From positions 124,001-188,000 of the forward strand of contig NZ_JAHBDQ010000055.1 of assembly GCF_019956555.1 (NCBI RefSeq): a DNA stretch of 64,000 bases. Reading direction: 5' to 3'. This DNA is from Pseudomonas sp. A-RE-19 (lineage in GTDB: Bacteria; Pseudomonadota; Gammaproteobacteria; Pseudomonadales; Pseudomonadaceae). Positions 17,672 through 25,914 of the stretch are shown here, piece by piece. The notes beneath the pieces were generated by a model. The model did not search any database and was not told the origin of the DNA. It was given only the letters and a program-made list of their open reading frames with translations. The position numbers and the translations under genes are program-made. Numbering within the stretch: position 1 is the first letter of the stretch; each line of letters starts with the position of its first letter.

Positions 17672-18601
17672 CTATCGGACGGCACTAACCCCATCCAGCG
17701 TCGAAAACGACGTGTCCTTGGCCGTCAGCAAGAAGTCGCGCATGTACGGCGCGTCCAGCATGTCGGCGCGAATCCCGGCGTAGAGCGTCGCAAACAAACC
17801 TTTCTCGCCAAGCCGCTTGGCCTTCACATAACCCCGTGAGCTGTATTCATGCAGCGCCCAATGGGGCATGCCGCAGACGCCGCGACCGCTGGCTACCAGT
17901 TGCATCATCATCACCGTCAGTTCCGACGTGCGGACCTGGGCCGGTTCGATGTCGGCCGGTTCCAGGAAGCGGGTGAAGATGTCCAGCCGATCACGCTCCA
18001 CCGGGTAGGTGATCAAGGTTTCCGTGAGCAAATCTTCGGGCACGATGTACGGCTTGTTTGCCAGGCGGTGCTGGTTAGCCACCGCGAGCATGGCTTCGTA
18101 GGTGAACAACGGCACATAAGTGATCCCGACCAGTTCCAGCGGGTCGGAGGTCACCACCAGGTCCAGATCGCCCCGGGCCAAAGCCGGCAGCGGGGCGAAG
18201 GAGAAACCCGAGGTCAGGTCCAGCTCGACTTCCGGCCAGGCATCGCGGAACTGATCGATGGTCGGCATCAGCCATTGAAAGCAACTGTGGCACTCGATCG
18301 CCATGTGCAAACGCCCCGCAGTGCCGCCGGCCAGCCGCGCAATGTCACGCTCGGCGCCGCGCAGCAACGGCAAGGTGGCGTCGGCCAGTTGCAGCAGGCG
18401 CAAGCCGGCGCTGGTGAAGCGCACCGGTTTGGTCTTGCGCACGAACAGCGGCATCCCCAGTCGTTCCTCAAGCTCCTTGAACTGGTGAGACAGCGCCGAC
18501 TGGGTCAGGTGCAGGCGGTCGGCCGCATCCACCAGGCTGTCGGCTTCGCGCAAGGCATGCAGGGTTTTCAGGTGACGGATTTCAAGCACCGGGGGCTCCA
18601 T
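17672..18601 (-). CDS. metR: MetR, LysR-type regulator of methionine synthesis
   Basis: 309 residues. The N-terminal winged HTH (about 5-65) has LHLTQSALSHQFKELEERLG, and the effector domain has the AIECHSCFQWLMPTI segment characteristic of MetR, which responds to homocysteine. It is divergent from metE with 108 bases between start codons, the classic metR-metE arrangement. MetR activates metE. The palindrome at 18632-18644 in the gap is its likely site. High confidence from sequence and context together. Confidence 0.93.
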   Translation of the reverse strand: MEPPVLEIRHLKTLHALREADSLVDAADRLHLTQSALSHQFKELEERLGMPLFVRKTKPVRFTSAGLRLLQLADATLPLLRGAERDIARLAGGTAGRLHMAIECHSCFQWLMPTIDQFRDAWPEVELDLTSGFSFAPLPALARGDLDLVVTSDPLELVGITYVPLFTYEAMLAVANQHRLANKPYIVPEDLLTETLITYPVERDRLDIFTRFLEPADIEPAQVRTSELTVMMMQLVASGRGVCGMPHWALHEYSSRGYVKAKRLGEKGLFATLYAGIRADMLDAPYMRDFLLTAKDTSFSTLDGVSAVR

Positions 18602-18631
18602 GAGGAAAACTTGTGATCAACACGAAAAGGT

Positions 18632-18644
18632 TGAGTTTGTCTCA
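18632..18644. promoter_or_regulatory. Putative MetR operator
   Basis: TGAGTTTGTCTCA is a 13-bp palindrome of the LysR type (T-N11-A), close to the enterobacterial MetR site TGAA-N5-TTCA. It lies in the metR-metE divergent gap, 66 bases before the metE start. Confidence 0.6.
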
Positions 18645-18709
18645 TGTTGGCTTGGGTGTCGACAATAGGGCCATGTTTTACAGCATCTTTTAGAGAGAGA
18701 ACGTTCACC

Positions 18710-21022
18710 ATGGCTCAGGCTCACACACTTGGTTTTCCGCGCATCGGCGCCGACCGCGAATTGAAAAAAGCCCTTGAATCCTACTGGAAGGGCGATCTCG
18801 ATCAGGACGCCTTGAAAAACGTCGGCCGCCAATTGCGCGCCACCCATTGGCGATTGCAGAAAGACGCCGGCATTGACTTGCTGCCCGTGGGCGACTTCGC
18901 CTGGTACGACCAGGTGCTGACTCATTCTCTGACCTTCGGTGTCATCCCCGAACGTTTCGACAGTGCCAAGGATTCCCGCGGCCTGCCGACACTCGACACC
19001 CTGTTCGCCATGGCCCGTGGTGCTACCGCGGCCTGCTGCGACGGTGAACATGGCAAGGCGCAATACGCTCAGGAACTGACCAAGTGGTTCGACACGAATT
19101 ACCACTATCTGGTCCCGGAATTCACCGTTGACCAACAATTCAAACTGAGTTGGGGACAGCTGTTCGACGAAGTCGAAGAAGCCAAAGCCCTGGGCCACAA
19201 CATCAAACCGGTGATTATCGGCCCGCTGACTTACCTGTGGCTGGGCAAGGCGAAAGGCAACGACTTTGATAGGCTGGATCTGCTGGAGCGCCTGCTGCCG
19301 ATCTATGGCGAAATCCTCGGTCGCCTCGCCGGCCAAGGCGTGGAGTGGGTGCAGATCGACGAACCGATCCTGACCCTCGACCTGCCACAGGCCTGGAAAA
19401 ACGCCTTCGAGCGCGCCTATCACATCCTTCAATACTCGCCGCTGAAAAAGCTCGTGGCGACCTACTTCAGTGGTCTGGAAGACAACCTCGGCCTGGCCGT
19501 CGGCTTGCCGGTGCAAGGCTTGCACATCGACGCCGTGCGCGCGCCGGATCAACTGGGCCAAGTGCTGGATCGCCTGCCCACCTACAAGATTCTCTCGGTA
19601 GGTCTGGTCAACGGTCGCAACGTCTGGCGCTGCGAACTGGAGCAAGTGCTGGCACAACTGCAACCGGCTCAGGAACGCTTTGGCGACAACCTGTGGGTCA
19701 GCAGTTCCTGCTCGCTGCTGCACAGCCCGGTGGACCTGGAGCGTGAAGACAAACTCGACCCGGAACTGAAAAGCTGGCTGGCGTTTGCCGTGCAGAAGTG
19801 CGGTGAAATCGCCGTGCTGCGTGATGCCCTCAACGATCCGCAATCACCCAAGGTGCAAACCGCCCTGGCTGAAAGCCGCGCCATTGCGGCCAGTCGCGCC
19901 CAATCCCCGCGTATCCACAAGGCGGATATTCAGGCTCGAATCAACGCCATCGGCGCGGCGGACAGCCAACGCCATTCACCCTTTGCCAAACGCATCGAAC
20001 AACAACAGGCACGGCTGAAACTGCCGGCGTTCCCGACCACCACCATCGGTTCGTTCCCGCAGACCGCCTCGATCCGTCTGGCGCGTCAGGCCTTCAAGCA
20101 AGGCAAGCTGTCGGCCAACGATTACACCGATGCCATGCACAGCGAAATCCGCCACGCGGTGCAAATTCAGGAACGCCTGGGGCTGGACGTGCTGGTGCAC
20201 GGTGAAGCCGAGCGCAACGACATGGTCGAGTACTTCGCCGAACAACTGGACGGTTACCTGTTCACCCGCTTCGGCTGGGTGCAGAGCTACGGTTCGCGCT
20301 GCGTCAAACCGGCGATTATTTACGGCGACCTGAGCCGTCCAAAGCCGATGACGGTCGACTGGATCACCTATGCCCAGAGCCTCACCGACAAGGTCATGAA
20401 GGGCATGCTCACCGGTCCCGTGACCATGCTGATGTGGTCGTTCCCGCGCGAAGACGTGTCGCGCAAAGTCCAGGCGCAGCAACTGGCGTTGGCCCTGCGC
20501 GATGAAGTGGTGGACCTGGAAAACGCCGGCATCAAGATCGTGCAGATCGACGAAGCCGCCTTCCGCGAAGGGCTGCCGCTACGCCGGGCGCAATGGCAGG
20601 AATACCTCGACTGGGCGGTGGAAGCCTTCCGCCTGAGTGCATCGGGCGTGCATGACGAAACCCAGATTCACACCCATATGTGCTACAGCGAATTCAATGA
20701 CGTGATCCAGTCCATCGCCGCCATGGACGCCGACGTGATCACCATCGAAACCTCGCGCTCGGACATGGAGCTGCTGGAGGCCTTCGAAGCGTTCGACTAC
20801 CCGAACGACATCGGCCCGGGCGTTTATGACATCCACTCACCACGGGTGCCGGACACGGCCGAGATGGTGAAGTTGATGAGCAAAGCAGTGAAACGGATTC
20901 CGGCGGAGCGGTTGTGGGTCAATCCCGATTGCGGGTTGAAGACTCGCGGCTGGCCGGAGACTGAGGCGGCGTTGGTCAATATGGTGGCGGCGGCGAGGCA
21001 GTTGCGGAGTCAGTTGGCTTAA
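18710..21022 (+). CDS. metE: MetE, cobalamin-independent methionine synthase
   Basis: 770 residues, the full family length. It transfers methyl from 5-methyltetrahydropteroyl-polyglutamate to homocysteine, the last step of methionine synthesis. The N-terminus has LGFPRIGADRELKKALE; the C-terminal catalytic barrel has GMLTGPVTMLMWSFPRED, the zinc ligands His and Cys in HTHMCYSEFND, and NPDCGLKTRGW. ATG 18710 is preceded by a GAGAGA ribosome site. It is controlled by the divergent metR. Pseudomonas also commonly carries a B12-dependent MetH elsewhere, which cannot be checked here. Confidence 0.97.
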   Translation: MAQAHTLGFPRIGADRELKKALESYWKGDLDQDALKNVGRQLRATHWRLQKDAGIDLLPVGDFAWYDQVLTHSLTFGVIPERFDSAKDSRGLPTLDTLFAMARGATAACCDGEHGKAQYAQELTKWFDTNYHYLVPEFTVDQQFKLSWGQLFDEVEEAKALGHNIKPVIIGPLTYLWLGKAKGNDFDRLDLLERLLPIYGEILGRLAGQGVEWVQIDEPILTLDLPQAWKNAFERAYHILQYSPLKKLVATYFSGLEDNLGLAVGLPVQGLHIDAVRAPDQLGQVLDRLPTYKILSVGLVNGRNVWRCELEQVLAQLQPAQERFGDNLWVSSSCSLLHSPVDLEREDKLDPELKSWLAFAVQKCGEIAVLRDALNDPQSPKVQTALAESRAIAASRAQSPRIHKADIQARINAIGAADSQRHSPFAKRIEQQQARLKLPAFPTTTIGSFPQTASIRLARQAFKQGKLSANDYTDAMHSEIRHAVQIQERLGLDVLVHGEAERNDMVEYFAEQLDGYLFTRFGWVQSYGSRCVKPAIIYGDLSRPKPMTVDWITYAQSLTDKVMKGMLTGPVTMLMWSFPREDVSRKVQAQQLALALRDEVVDLENAGIKIVQIDEAAFREGLPLRRAQWQEYLDWAVEAFRLSASGVHDETQIHTHMCYSEFNDVIQSIAAMDADVITIETSRSDMELLEAFEAFDYPNDIGPGVYDIHSPRVPDTAEMVKLMSKAVKRIPAERLWVNPDCGLKTRGWPETEAALVNMVAAARQLRSQLA

Positions 21023-21027
21023 GGACG

Positions 21028-21127
21028 CCATCGCGAGCAGGCTCGCTCCCACATTGGATTGAGGTCGATCGCAGGTTTTGTGTACGACATCCATCAAAAA
21101 ATGTGGGAGCGAGCCTGCTCGCGATGA
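21028..21127. repeat. REP pair (REPIN-like)
   Basis: ATCGCGAGCAGGCTCGCTCC and its inverted copy lie just after the metE stop and before the hydrolase gene. Confidence 0.88.
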
Positions 21128-21255
21128 ACGATAACGCGGTCTTGAAAATGACCGTTCAGCACTCTTCATCAAACTGTCACGTAACTGTGGCAGCGCGCTT
21201 GAACAAACTTCATCAGACTCGCGCTCTACTGGAGTTCTGCGTTTCGGTGTTTTTC

Positions 21256-22290
21256 ATGCGTGCACGATTTTTATCCACAGCGGTCTTTCTGGCCGCTGTG
21301 TTATTCGGCTTTCCGTCTCTTGCGGCGTCTCGTTGCGATGTCAATGTTCCGACCGAACGGGTCGATCTGGATCAGGTGAGCCTGGCGTACCAGAGCATTG
21401 GCCGTGCCTCGGACCCGGCGTTGTTGCTGGTGATGGGCCTGGGCGGGCAGTTGATTCACTGGCCGGACGAGGTGGTGGTCGCGTTGTGTCAGCAGGGTTT
21501 TCGGGTGATTCGCTATGACAATCGCGATGTCGGCCTGTCGACCTGGCGGCAGAAGCCCGTCGACGCCAACCTGACGTTCGAAGTGTTGCGCTACAAACTC
21601 GGCCTGCCGGTATCGGCGCCCTACACCCTGACCGACATGGCGGGCGATGCCTTTGGACTGATGGATGCCTTGCACATCCAGCAATTTCACGTACTGGGCG
21701 CCAGCATGGGCGGGATGATCGCCCAGCATATGGCGGCCATGGCACCGCAGCGGGTCGAGAGCCTGACGTTGCTGATGACCAGCTCGGGCGCCGAAGGTTT
21801 GCCGGCGCCGAGTGCGGCGCTGGTGCAGTTACTCGCGCGACGCGGTGCGCCGAATCGCGAAGTGGCGCTGGAGCAACAGGCTGATTTGCTCGCGGCGCTG
21901 GGCAGTCCTTCGGTCACTGATGATCGGCAGGCGTTGCTGCATCAAGCGGCGCTGTCTTATGACCGGGCGTTCAACCCTGAAGGCGTCAAGCGCCAGATCA
22001 TGGCGATCCTTGCCGAGCGCAGTCGCGTGGACCTGCTCAACCAATTGCGCGTGCCGACGCTGGTGGTGCACGGCACTGCCGATCCGCTGTTGCCGGTGAT
22101 GCATGGCGTGCACCTGGCGGCGCACATTCGTGGCAGTCAGTTGAAGCTGATCCCGGGGTTGGCGCATCGATTCCAGGAAGCCTTCAAAGCGCCGTTGCTG
22201 GCGGCGGTGTTGCCGTACTTGCAGGCCCATCGCGAAGACACTTCACACTGGGCACAGATCGATCCAGTGGTCGAACACAATCTTCTATAA
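21256..22290 (+). CDS. Exported alpha/beta hydrolase
   Basis: 344 residues. ATG 21256 starts a signal peptide (MRARFLSTAVFLAAVLFGFP, ending near LAA); a longer frame would begin inside the REP element. The alpha/beta hydrolase core has the oxyanion segment MGLGGQL, the nucleophile elbow GASMGG, an acid residue in GTADPLLPV and a His in GLAHRF, so the triad looks intact. The substrate is unknown; relatives act on esters, lactones or haloalkanes. It is monocistronic between two REP pairs. Confidence 0.88.
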   Translation: MRARFLSTAVFLAAVLFGFPSLAASRCDVNVPTERVDLDQVSLAYQSIGRASDPALLLVMGLGGQLIHWPDEVVVALCQQGFRVIRYDNRDVGLSTWRQKPVDANLTFEVLRYKLGLPVSAPYTLTDMAGDAFGLMDALHIQQFHVLGASMGGMIAQHMAAMAPQRVESLTLLMTSSGAEGLPAPSAALVQLLARRGAPNREVALEQQADLLAALGSPSVTDDRQALLHQAALSYDRAFNPEGVKRQIMAILAERSRVDLLNQLRVPTLVVHGTADPLLPVMHGVHLAAHIRGSQLKLIPGLAHRFQEAFKAPLLAAVLPYLQAHREDTSHWAQIDPVVEHNLL

Positions 22291-22305
22291 CCCCCCCAAT
22301 CCAAT

Positions 22306-22391
22306 TGTGGGAGCGAGCCTGCTCGCGATGGCGGACCAGTCAGCATTGCTGTAGCAGACAGACCGCTATCGCGAGCAGGCTCGCTCCCACA
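22306..22391. repeat. REP pair (REPIN-like)
   Basis: TGTGGGAGCGAGCCTGCTCG and its inverted copy lie between the convergent hydrolase and DUF6124 genes. Confidence 0.88.
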
Positions 22392-22401
22392 GGTTCTGGT
22401 T

Positions 22402-22758
22402 TTACGTTGGAACGAAGTTATCAAGCATCCGGTTCACCGCCAGTTCACCCAACATGACGGAGTTCTGGATGCCGAGCACGGTGTTGCGTTGCGGGCCGTT
22501 CAGCAGCCCCGCGAAATCGCTCAACATCACGCTCGCTGACGCCAGGGATTCGCAGGCGCTGACCAGCAGGGTTTCGTTATCGGCGTCGGGGGCGACGGAG
22601 TAAAGGGTGCTGGGTCTGCGTGGAGTGTCTTTGGGAATGACTGGTTTGAGGTAGTAATCGAGGGCGCGGTCGGCGGCTTTGTTGAGCTTATTTGAGTTTG
22701 GGGTTTCGTATGGGGAAACGTCGTCGGTTTCCGGCGGGTTTGGAGTAATTTTGAACAT
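22402..22758 (-). CDS. DUF6124 family small protein
   Basis: 118 residues starting MFKITPNPP, with a helical C-terminal half (LLVSACESLASASVMLSDFA). It matches my memory of the DUF6124 family, a Pseudomonas-restricted group often present in several copies per genome and without known function. No signal peptide, membrane helix or catalytic motif is seen. ATG 22758 has AAGGA eleven bases upstream. The same frame stays open to 22896, but that stretch is the hairpin-rich leader and is unlikely to be coding. It lies alone, convergent with the hydrolase. Confidence 0.78.
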   Translation of the reverse strand: MFKITPNPPETDDVSPYETPNSNKLNKAADRALDYYLKPVIPKDTPRRPSTLYSVAPDADNETLLVSACESLASASVMLSDFAGLLNGPQRNTVLGIQNSVMLGELAVNRMLDNFVPT

Positions 22759-22985
22759 TGGTACGGTAATCCTTTTAGTAGAGCCGCAACCTATCTCGCT
22801 ACTAAACGGAATGGGAGGCAGCTGTGCGCAAGTTAGTAGACCGGCTACCGACCAAACCGGCGCGCCCGAGGGCACCATGCGCACAGCCACCATCAAGTGC
22901 AGGCGAATACCTGACTAGATGACACTTGTACGGCCAGTTAGGAAAAGCCGGGCTACTAAACCCGATCACTGGGAATCAGTGACAC
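22759..22985 (-). promoter_or_regulatory. Hairpin-rich 5' leader of the DUF6124 gene (candidate structured RNA)
   Basis: No gene is supported here. Several hairpins can be drawn: TTTAGTAG/CTACTAAA (22774-22781 with 22799-22806) abutting the AAGGA ribosome site; a 9-bp stem GCTGTGCGC/GCGCACAGC (22821-22829 with 22879-22887) enclosing GCCC-GA-GGGC (22864-22873); CAGG/CCTG (22900-22913); CGGG/CCCG with CTACTAAA in its loop (about 22949-22964); and TCACTG/CAGTGA (22966-22982). The octamer CTACTAAA or its complement recurs four times (one copy with a mismatch). This suggests a cis-acting RNA that controls translation, but folding was not computed. Confidence 0.5.
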
Positions 22986-23143
22986 GAACCAAGTTACCGA
23001 CGGGCCTCCAGGCGCACAAGCCGGCGGATTCTGACGTGGTTGTAGGCGACGACGCAAGACGCTGTAGCTTTCAGGAAGTAACGCTAAACAGAACTAAACA
23101 CACCCTCCCAAACACCCCAAAACCTGTGGGAGCGGGCAAGCCC

Positions 23144-23276
23144 TAATGCCAGTCAGTTAAGGATAAATCGGACCTGTAGGAGCCAGGCTTGCCGGCGAAA
23201 GCGCACTTAAGGACGCCTTCGCCGGCAACCCTGGCTCCTACAAAAAGCGGTTTGCTCGCTTAACTGACTGGCATTA
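23144..23276. mobile_element. 133-bp IS4-like MITE inserted in a REP, itself carrying a REPIN
   Basis: Perfect 18-bp terminal inverted repeats, TAATGCCAGTCAGTTAAG (23144-23161) and its complement (23259-23276), resemble the ends of IS4 (TAATGCCGATCAGTTAAG). They are bounded by a perfect 10-bp direct repeat GGGCAAGCCC (23134-23143 and 23277-23286), as expected for IS4-family target duplication. Removing the element and one repeat rebuilds a compact REP-like palindrome running CCTGTGGGAGC...GGCTCCCACAGG. The interior has no transposase, only an inverted REP pair at 23175-23242. It is a non-autonomous element needing a transposase in trans. Confidence 0.8.
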
Positions 23277-23401
23277 GGGCAAGCCCGGCTCCCACAGGGA
23301 GAGTGGAACGGCTGGTCAAAAAATATATCAATGTGCCACTATGGTTTTTGCCGAGGCTGCCGACATAAGCAGCATCGTTAATAATCATAAGGACTTGATC
23401 C

Positions 23402-24097
23402 ATGAATCTTCACGCTCTACGCACCTGGGCAGCACTGATGTTGTTCGCCTGCCTGACCCTCACTGGCTGTGCCCACGTACAACCTCCAGTACCGCTGGAC
23501 CAGCAGTTCTGGGATGCAAAAGAACCGACTATTGGCGTGGCGATCACTGTGGTGCCGGAGCCGGTGCTGGCGTTGACCGGCAATCAGGGGCTTCTCGATT
23601 ACGCCATCAACAAGGGTGTTAACAGCAAGCTCAGTGACAACGTCGAAAAATGGCAAGTGGGCGACCTTCACACCTTGCCGGATGTCCTTGTCGCCAAGCT
23701 GCAGGCCAAGGGTTACAAAGCCAAGCGCATCAACGAGCCGGTCGACCTGAAGGCTTATAAGGAAACCAGTTTCCGCGAAGGCTACATGACCCGTGACATG
23801 ACGCCGGTCAAGGCCGCCTACGGCGTCGATCGTCTGCTGCTGGTGAATGTCTACGCCACCGGTGCCACCCGCAGCTACTACAGCGTTGTGCCGACCAGCG
23901 TGCCGATGGCGCAGGTGGGCGGGCAGGGCATGGTGATCGATCTGGCAGACAACAAACTGCTGTGGTTCAAACCCTTTGTCGCTACGCAAGCCGCCCAGGG
24001 CGAATGGGACGAGCCGACCTATACCAACTTGTCCAACGCGTTCTATCAGGCTATGGACAATAGCCGTCAGCAAATGATCACCCCGTTCGCGCAATGA
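23402..24097 (+). CDS. Lipoprotein of unknown function (first of a coupled pair)
   Basis: 231 residues. The N-terminal signal ends in a lipobox LTGC (Cys near residue 22), so it should be lipidated and exported. The mature part includes a segment YGVDRLLLVNVYATGATRSYY and has no motif I recognise. ATG 23402 has AAGGA eight bases upstream. It overlaps the next lipoprotein gene by ATGA, so the two are probably made together and may act as one envelope assembly. Confidence 0.85.
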   Translation: MNLHALRTWAALMLFACLTLTGCAHVQPPVPLDQQFWDAKEPTIGVAITVVPEPVLALTGNQGLLDYAINKGVNSKLSDNVEKWQVGDLHTLPDVLVAKLQAKGYKAKRINEPVDLKAYKETSFREGYMTRDMTPVKAAYGVDRLLLVNVYATGATRSYYSVVPTSVPMAQVGGQGMVIDLADNKLLWFKPFVATQAAQGEWDEPTYTNLSNAFYQAMDNSRQQMITPFAQ

Positions 24098-25002
24098 CGC
24101 GCCTGCCCATAGTGGCGGGTGTGCTGGCCCTGCTGATGCTGACGGGGTGTGCGCAAAAACCGGCCCCCGAGGCCGGTTTCAAGGACCAGAGTGCCTTGCC
24201 TTACGTCCAGGCACACGGGCTTAAGGTCGACGTGCAGTTGCCGCAATCCTTTGTCGGTGCCAGCACCGTGATTGACTCGCAGGCGGCCTTGAAGGCTGCG
24301 TCGTCGAGTCATAATCTGGTGGCCAGCTCAGGCAACGGTGCCGGGCTTGCCGGCTTGCTGGTGGCCAGCCTGATTAACACTCAGATGGGCAGCGGCAGCT
24401 TGCAGCGCGATGCGGAAAAAACCGCGCTCAACGAGGCGCGACCGATGGCCGATTTGCTTGCAGGCGTTCCGTTGCAGGAGCGTCTGCAACAGCGCTATCA
24501 ACAGGCTTCGCAAGTGGCCGGGTTCAAGCAAGGAGAAGGGCAGGTCACCGCACGCTTGGTGATTGAACCCAAACTGATGCTTACCCCCGATCGCGGCAGT
24601 TTCGTGCTGATCAATCAGGTGCAGGTCCAGGACATTGCCGGTTCGGCGCTGTATCGCATGCGGATCGAAGTCGTCAGCCAGCCGATTCGGCGCTGTGGCA
24701 AGCAGTGCATCGACGACGGCGACCTCGATTTGGCGAAGGTCACTGCGGTGCTCGACGAATGTATCGATGAATCGATGCGGGTTCTGGCCACTGACCTGAT
24801 GCAGCCAACACCGCCAGCGGCCGCCCAGGAAACCTTGCGTTATAACCTTGATGGCCAGCGAGTGGTCGAGCGTGGTTATCAACTGGCCAACAACGGAAAC
24901 TATTGGCGTTATCGCAACCTCTACGGGGCAGTGAAATCGGTGCCGGTGCCGTTTGAGGATGCGTTGACACAAGCGCAGTTGCAGAAGGTTTACGGGCAGT
25001 AA
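24094..25002 (+). CDS. Lipoprotein of unknown function (second of a coupled pair)
   Basis: 302 residues with a short signal ending in lipobox LTGC (Cys about residue 19). The mature region has a small-residue stretch (GNGAGLAGLLVASLINTQMGSG pattern, about residues 81-100) that could insert in or contact a membrane, and a Cys pair in RRCGKQCID that may form a disulfide. No family is recognised. It is translationally coupled to the upstream lipoprotein by ATGA. The following inverted repeat may end the transcript. Confidence 0.85.
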   Translation: MTRLPIVAGVLALLMLTGCAQKPAPEAGFKDQSALPYVQAHGLKVDVQLPQSFVGASTVIDSQAALKAASSSHNLVASSGNGAGLAGLLVASLINTQMGSGSLQRDAEKTALNEARPMADLLAGVPLQERLQQRYQQASQVAGFKQGEGQVTARLVIEPKLMLTPDRGSFVLINQVQVQDIAGSALYRMRIEVVSQPIRRCGKQCIDDGDLDLAKVTAVLDECIDESMRVLATDLMQPTPPAAAQETLRYNLDGQRVVERGYQLANNGNYWRYRNLYGAVKSVPVPFEDALTQAQLQKVYGQ

Positions 25003-25031
25003 CCAAGAAACCTGCCCCTTACCCCGTACCC

Positions 25032-25118
25032 GAGCTGCCGCAGACTGCGATCTTTTGATCTTGATTTTTTCTAGACCGCTGAAGGTCAGGATCAAAAGAG
25101 CGCAGCCTGCGGCAGCTC
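25032..25118. repeat. Inverted repeat of the GATCTTTTGATC family
   Basis: Arms at 25032-25060 and 25090-25118 are complementary over 29 positions with two or three mismatches (GAGCTGCCGCAG...GATC). Same family as 5617-5707. It separates the lipoprotein pair from the DsbA-family gene. Confidence 0.8.
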
Positions 25119-25169
25119 CGGGTGTATCGTTCGAACTTTCCGGCGCGATTCAAGCCTGTGAGGTAAATG

Positions 25170-25835
25170 ATGAGTACCCCCCTGAAAATCGATTTCGTCA
25201 GCGACGTGTCCTGCCCCTGGTGCGTCGTCGGCTTGTACGGCCTGACCCGTGCCCTGGATTTGCTCGGCGATGAAGTCCAGGCCGAAATTCGTTTTCAGCC
25301 GTTCGAACTGAACCCGAAAATGGCCCCCGAAGGCCAGAACATCACCGAACACATCAGCGAAAAATACGGCTCGACCCCAGAGCAATCGCAGAAGAATCGC
25401 GAAATGATCCGCGCGCGCGGCGCCGAGGTCGGGTTTGCGTTTCGCACCGACGGCAACAGCCGCATCTACAACACGTTCGATGCTCATCGGTTGCTGTTTT
25501 GGGCGGGGCTGGAAGGGTTGCAGTTCAATCTGAAAGACGCCTTGTTCCAGGCGTATTTCATCGAGGGCGGCAACCCTTCCGATCACACTCAACTGGCACA
25601 GATCGCCGAAAACGTGGGGCTGAATCGCCAGCGGGCCGAAGCGATTCTGGCATCGGATGAATTCGCCAAAGAGGTTCGCGAAGAAGAGCAGTTGTGGCTG
25701 TCGCGTGGCGTGAGTTCAGTGCCCACCGTGGTGTTCAACGGGCAATACGCGGTGAGCGGCGGGCAGCCGGTGGAGACGTTTGTCGGGGCGATTCGGCAGA
25801 TCATGAGTGAGGCGAAGGGCGGTACTGTCAGCTGA
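25170..25835 (+). CDS. DsbA family oxidoreductase (FrnE-like)
   Basis: 221 residues with a thioredoxin-fold start KIDFVSDVSCPWC; CPWC is the CxxC active site. The later SRGVSSVPTVVFNG gives the cis-Pro loop. There is no signal peptide, so it is a cytoplasmic FrnE/HCCA-isomerase-like member rather than a periplasmic DsbA. It probably carries out thiol-disulfide or glutathione-dependent chemistry; the substrate is unknown. Tandem ATGs at 25167 and 25170 are possible; the second has better spacing from GAGG. It stands alone. Confidence 0.88.
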   Translation: MSTPLKIDFVSDVSCPWCVVGLYGLTRALDLLGDEVQAEIRFQPFELNPKMAPEGQNITEHISEKYGSTPEQSQKNREMIRARGAEVGFAFRTDGNSRIYNTFDAHRLLFWAGLEGLQFNLKDALFQAYFIEGGNPSDHTQLAQIAENVGLNRQRAEAILASDEFAKEVREEEQLWLSRGVSSVPTVVFNGQYAVSGGQPVETFVGAIRQIMSEAKGGTVS

Positions 25836-25914
25836 TCGTGCAAGCCGCTTTTGTGGCGAGGGAGCTTGCTCCATCGCCACACGGGAGGCTCGGGCAAAGC
25901 CCGGTTGTGTTTGT

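Noticed and set aside
22759..22896. N-terminal extension of the DUF6124 protein
   Set aside because: The frame is open for 46 more codons, but ATG 22758 has a good ribosome site and the upstream DNA forms hairpins with repeated octamers, so a leader is more likely than coding sequence.
22919..23146. 75-codon plus-strand frame between the DUF6124 leader and the MITE
   Set aside because: No ribosome site, no motif, and it ends within REP/MITE sequence.
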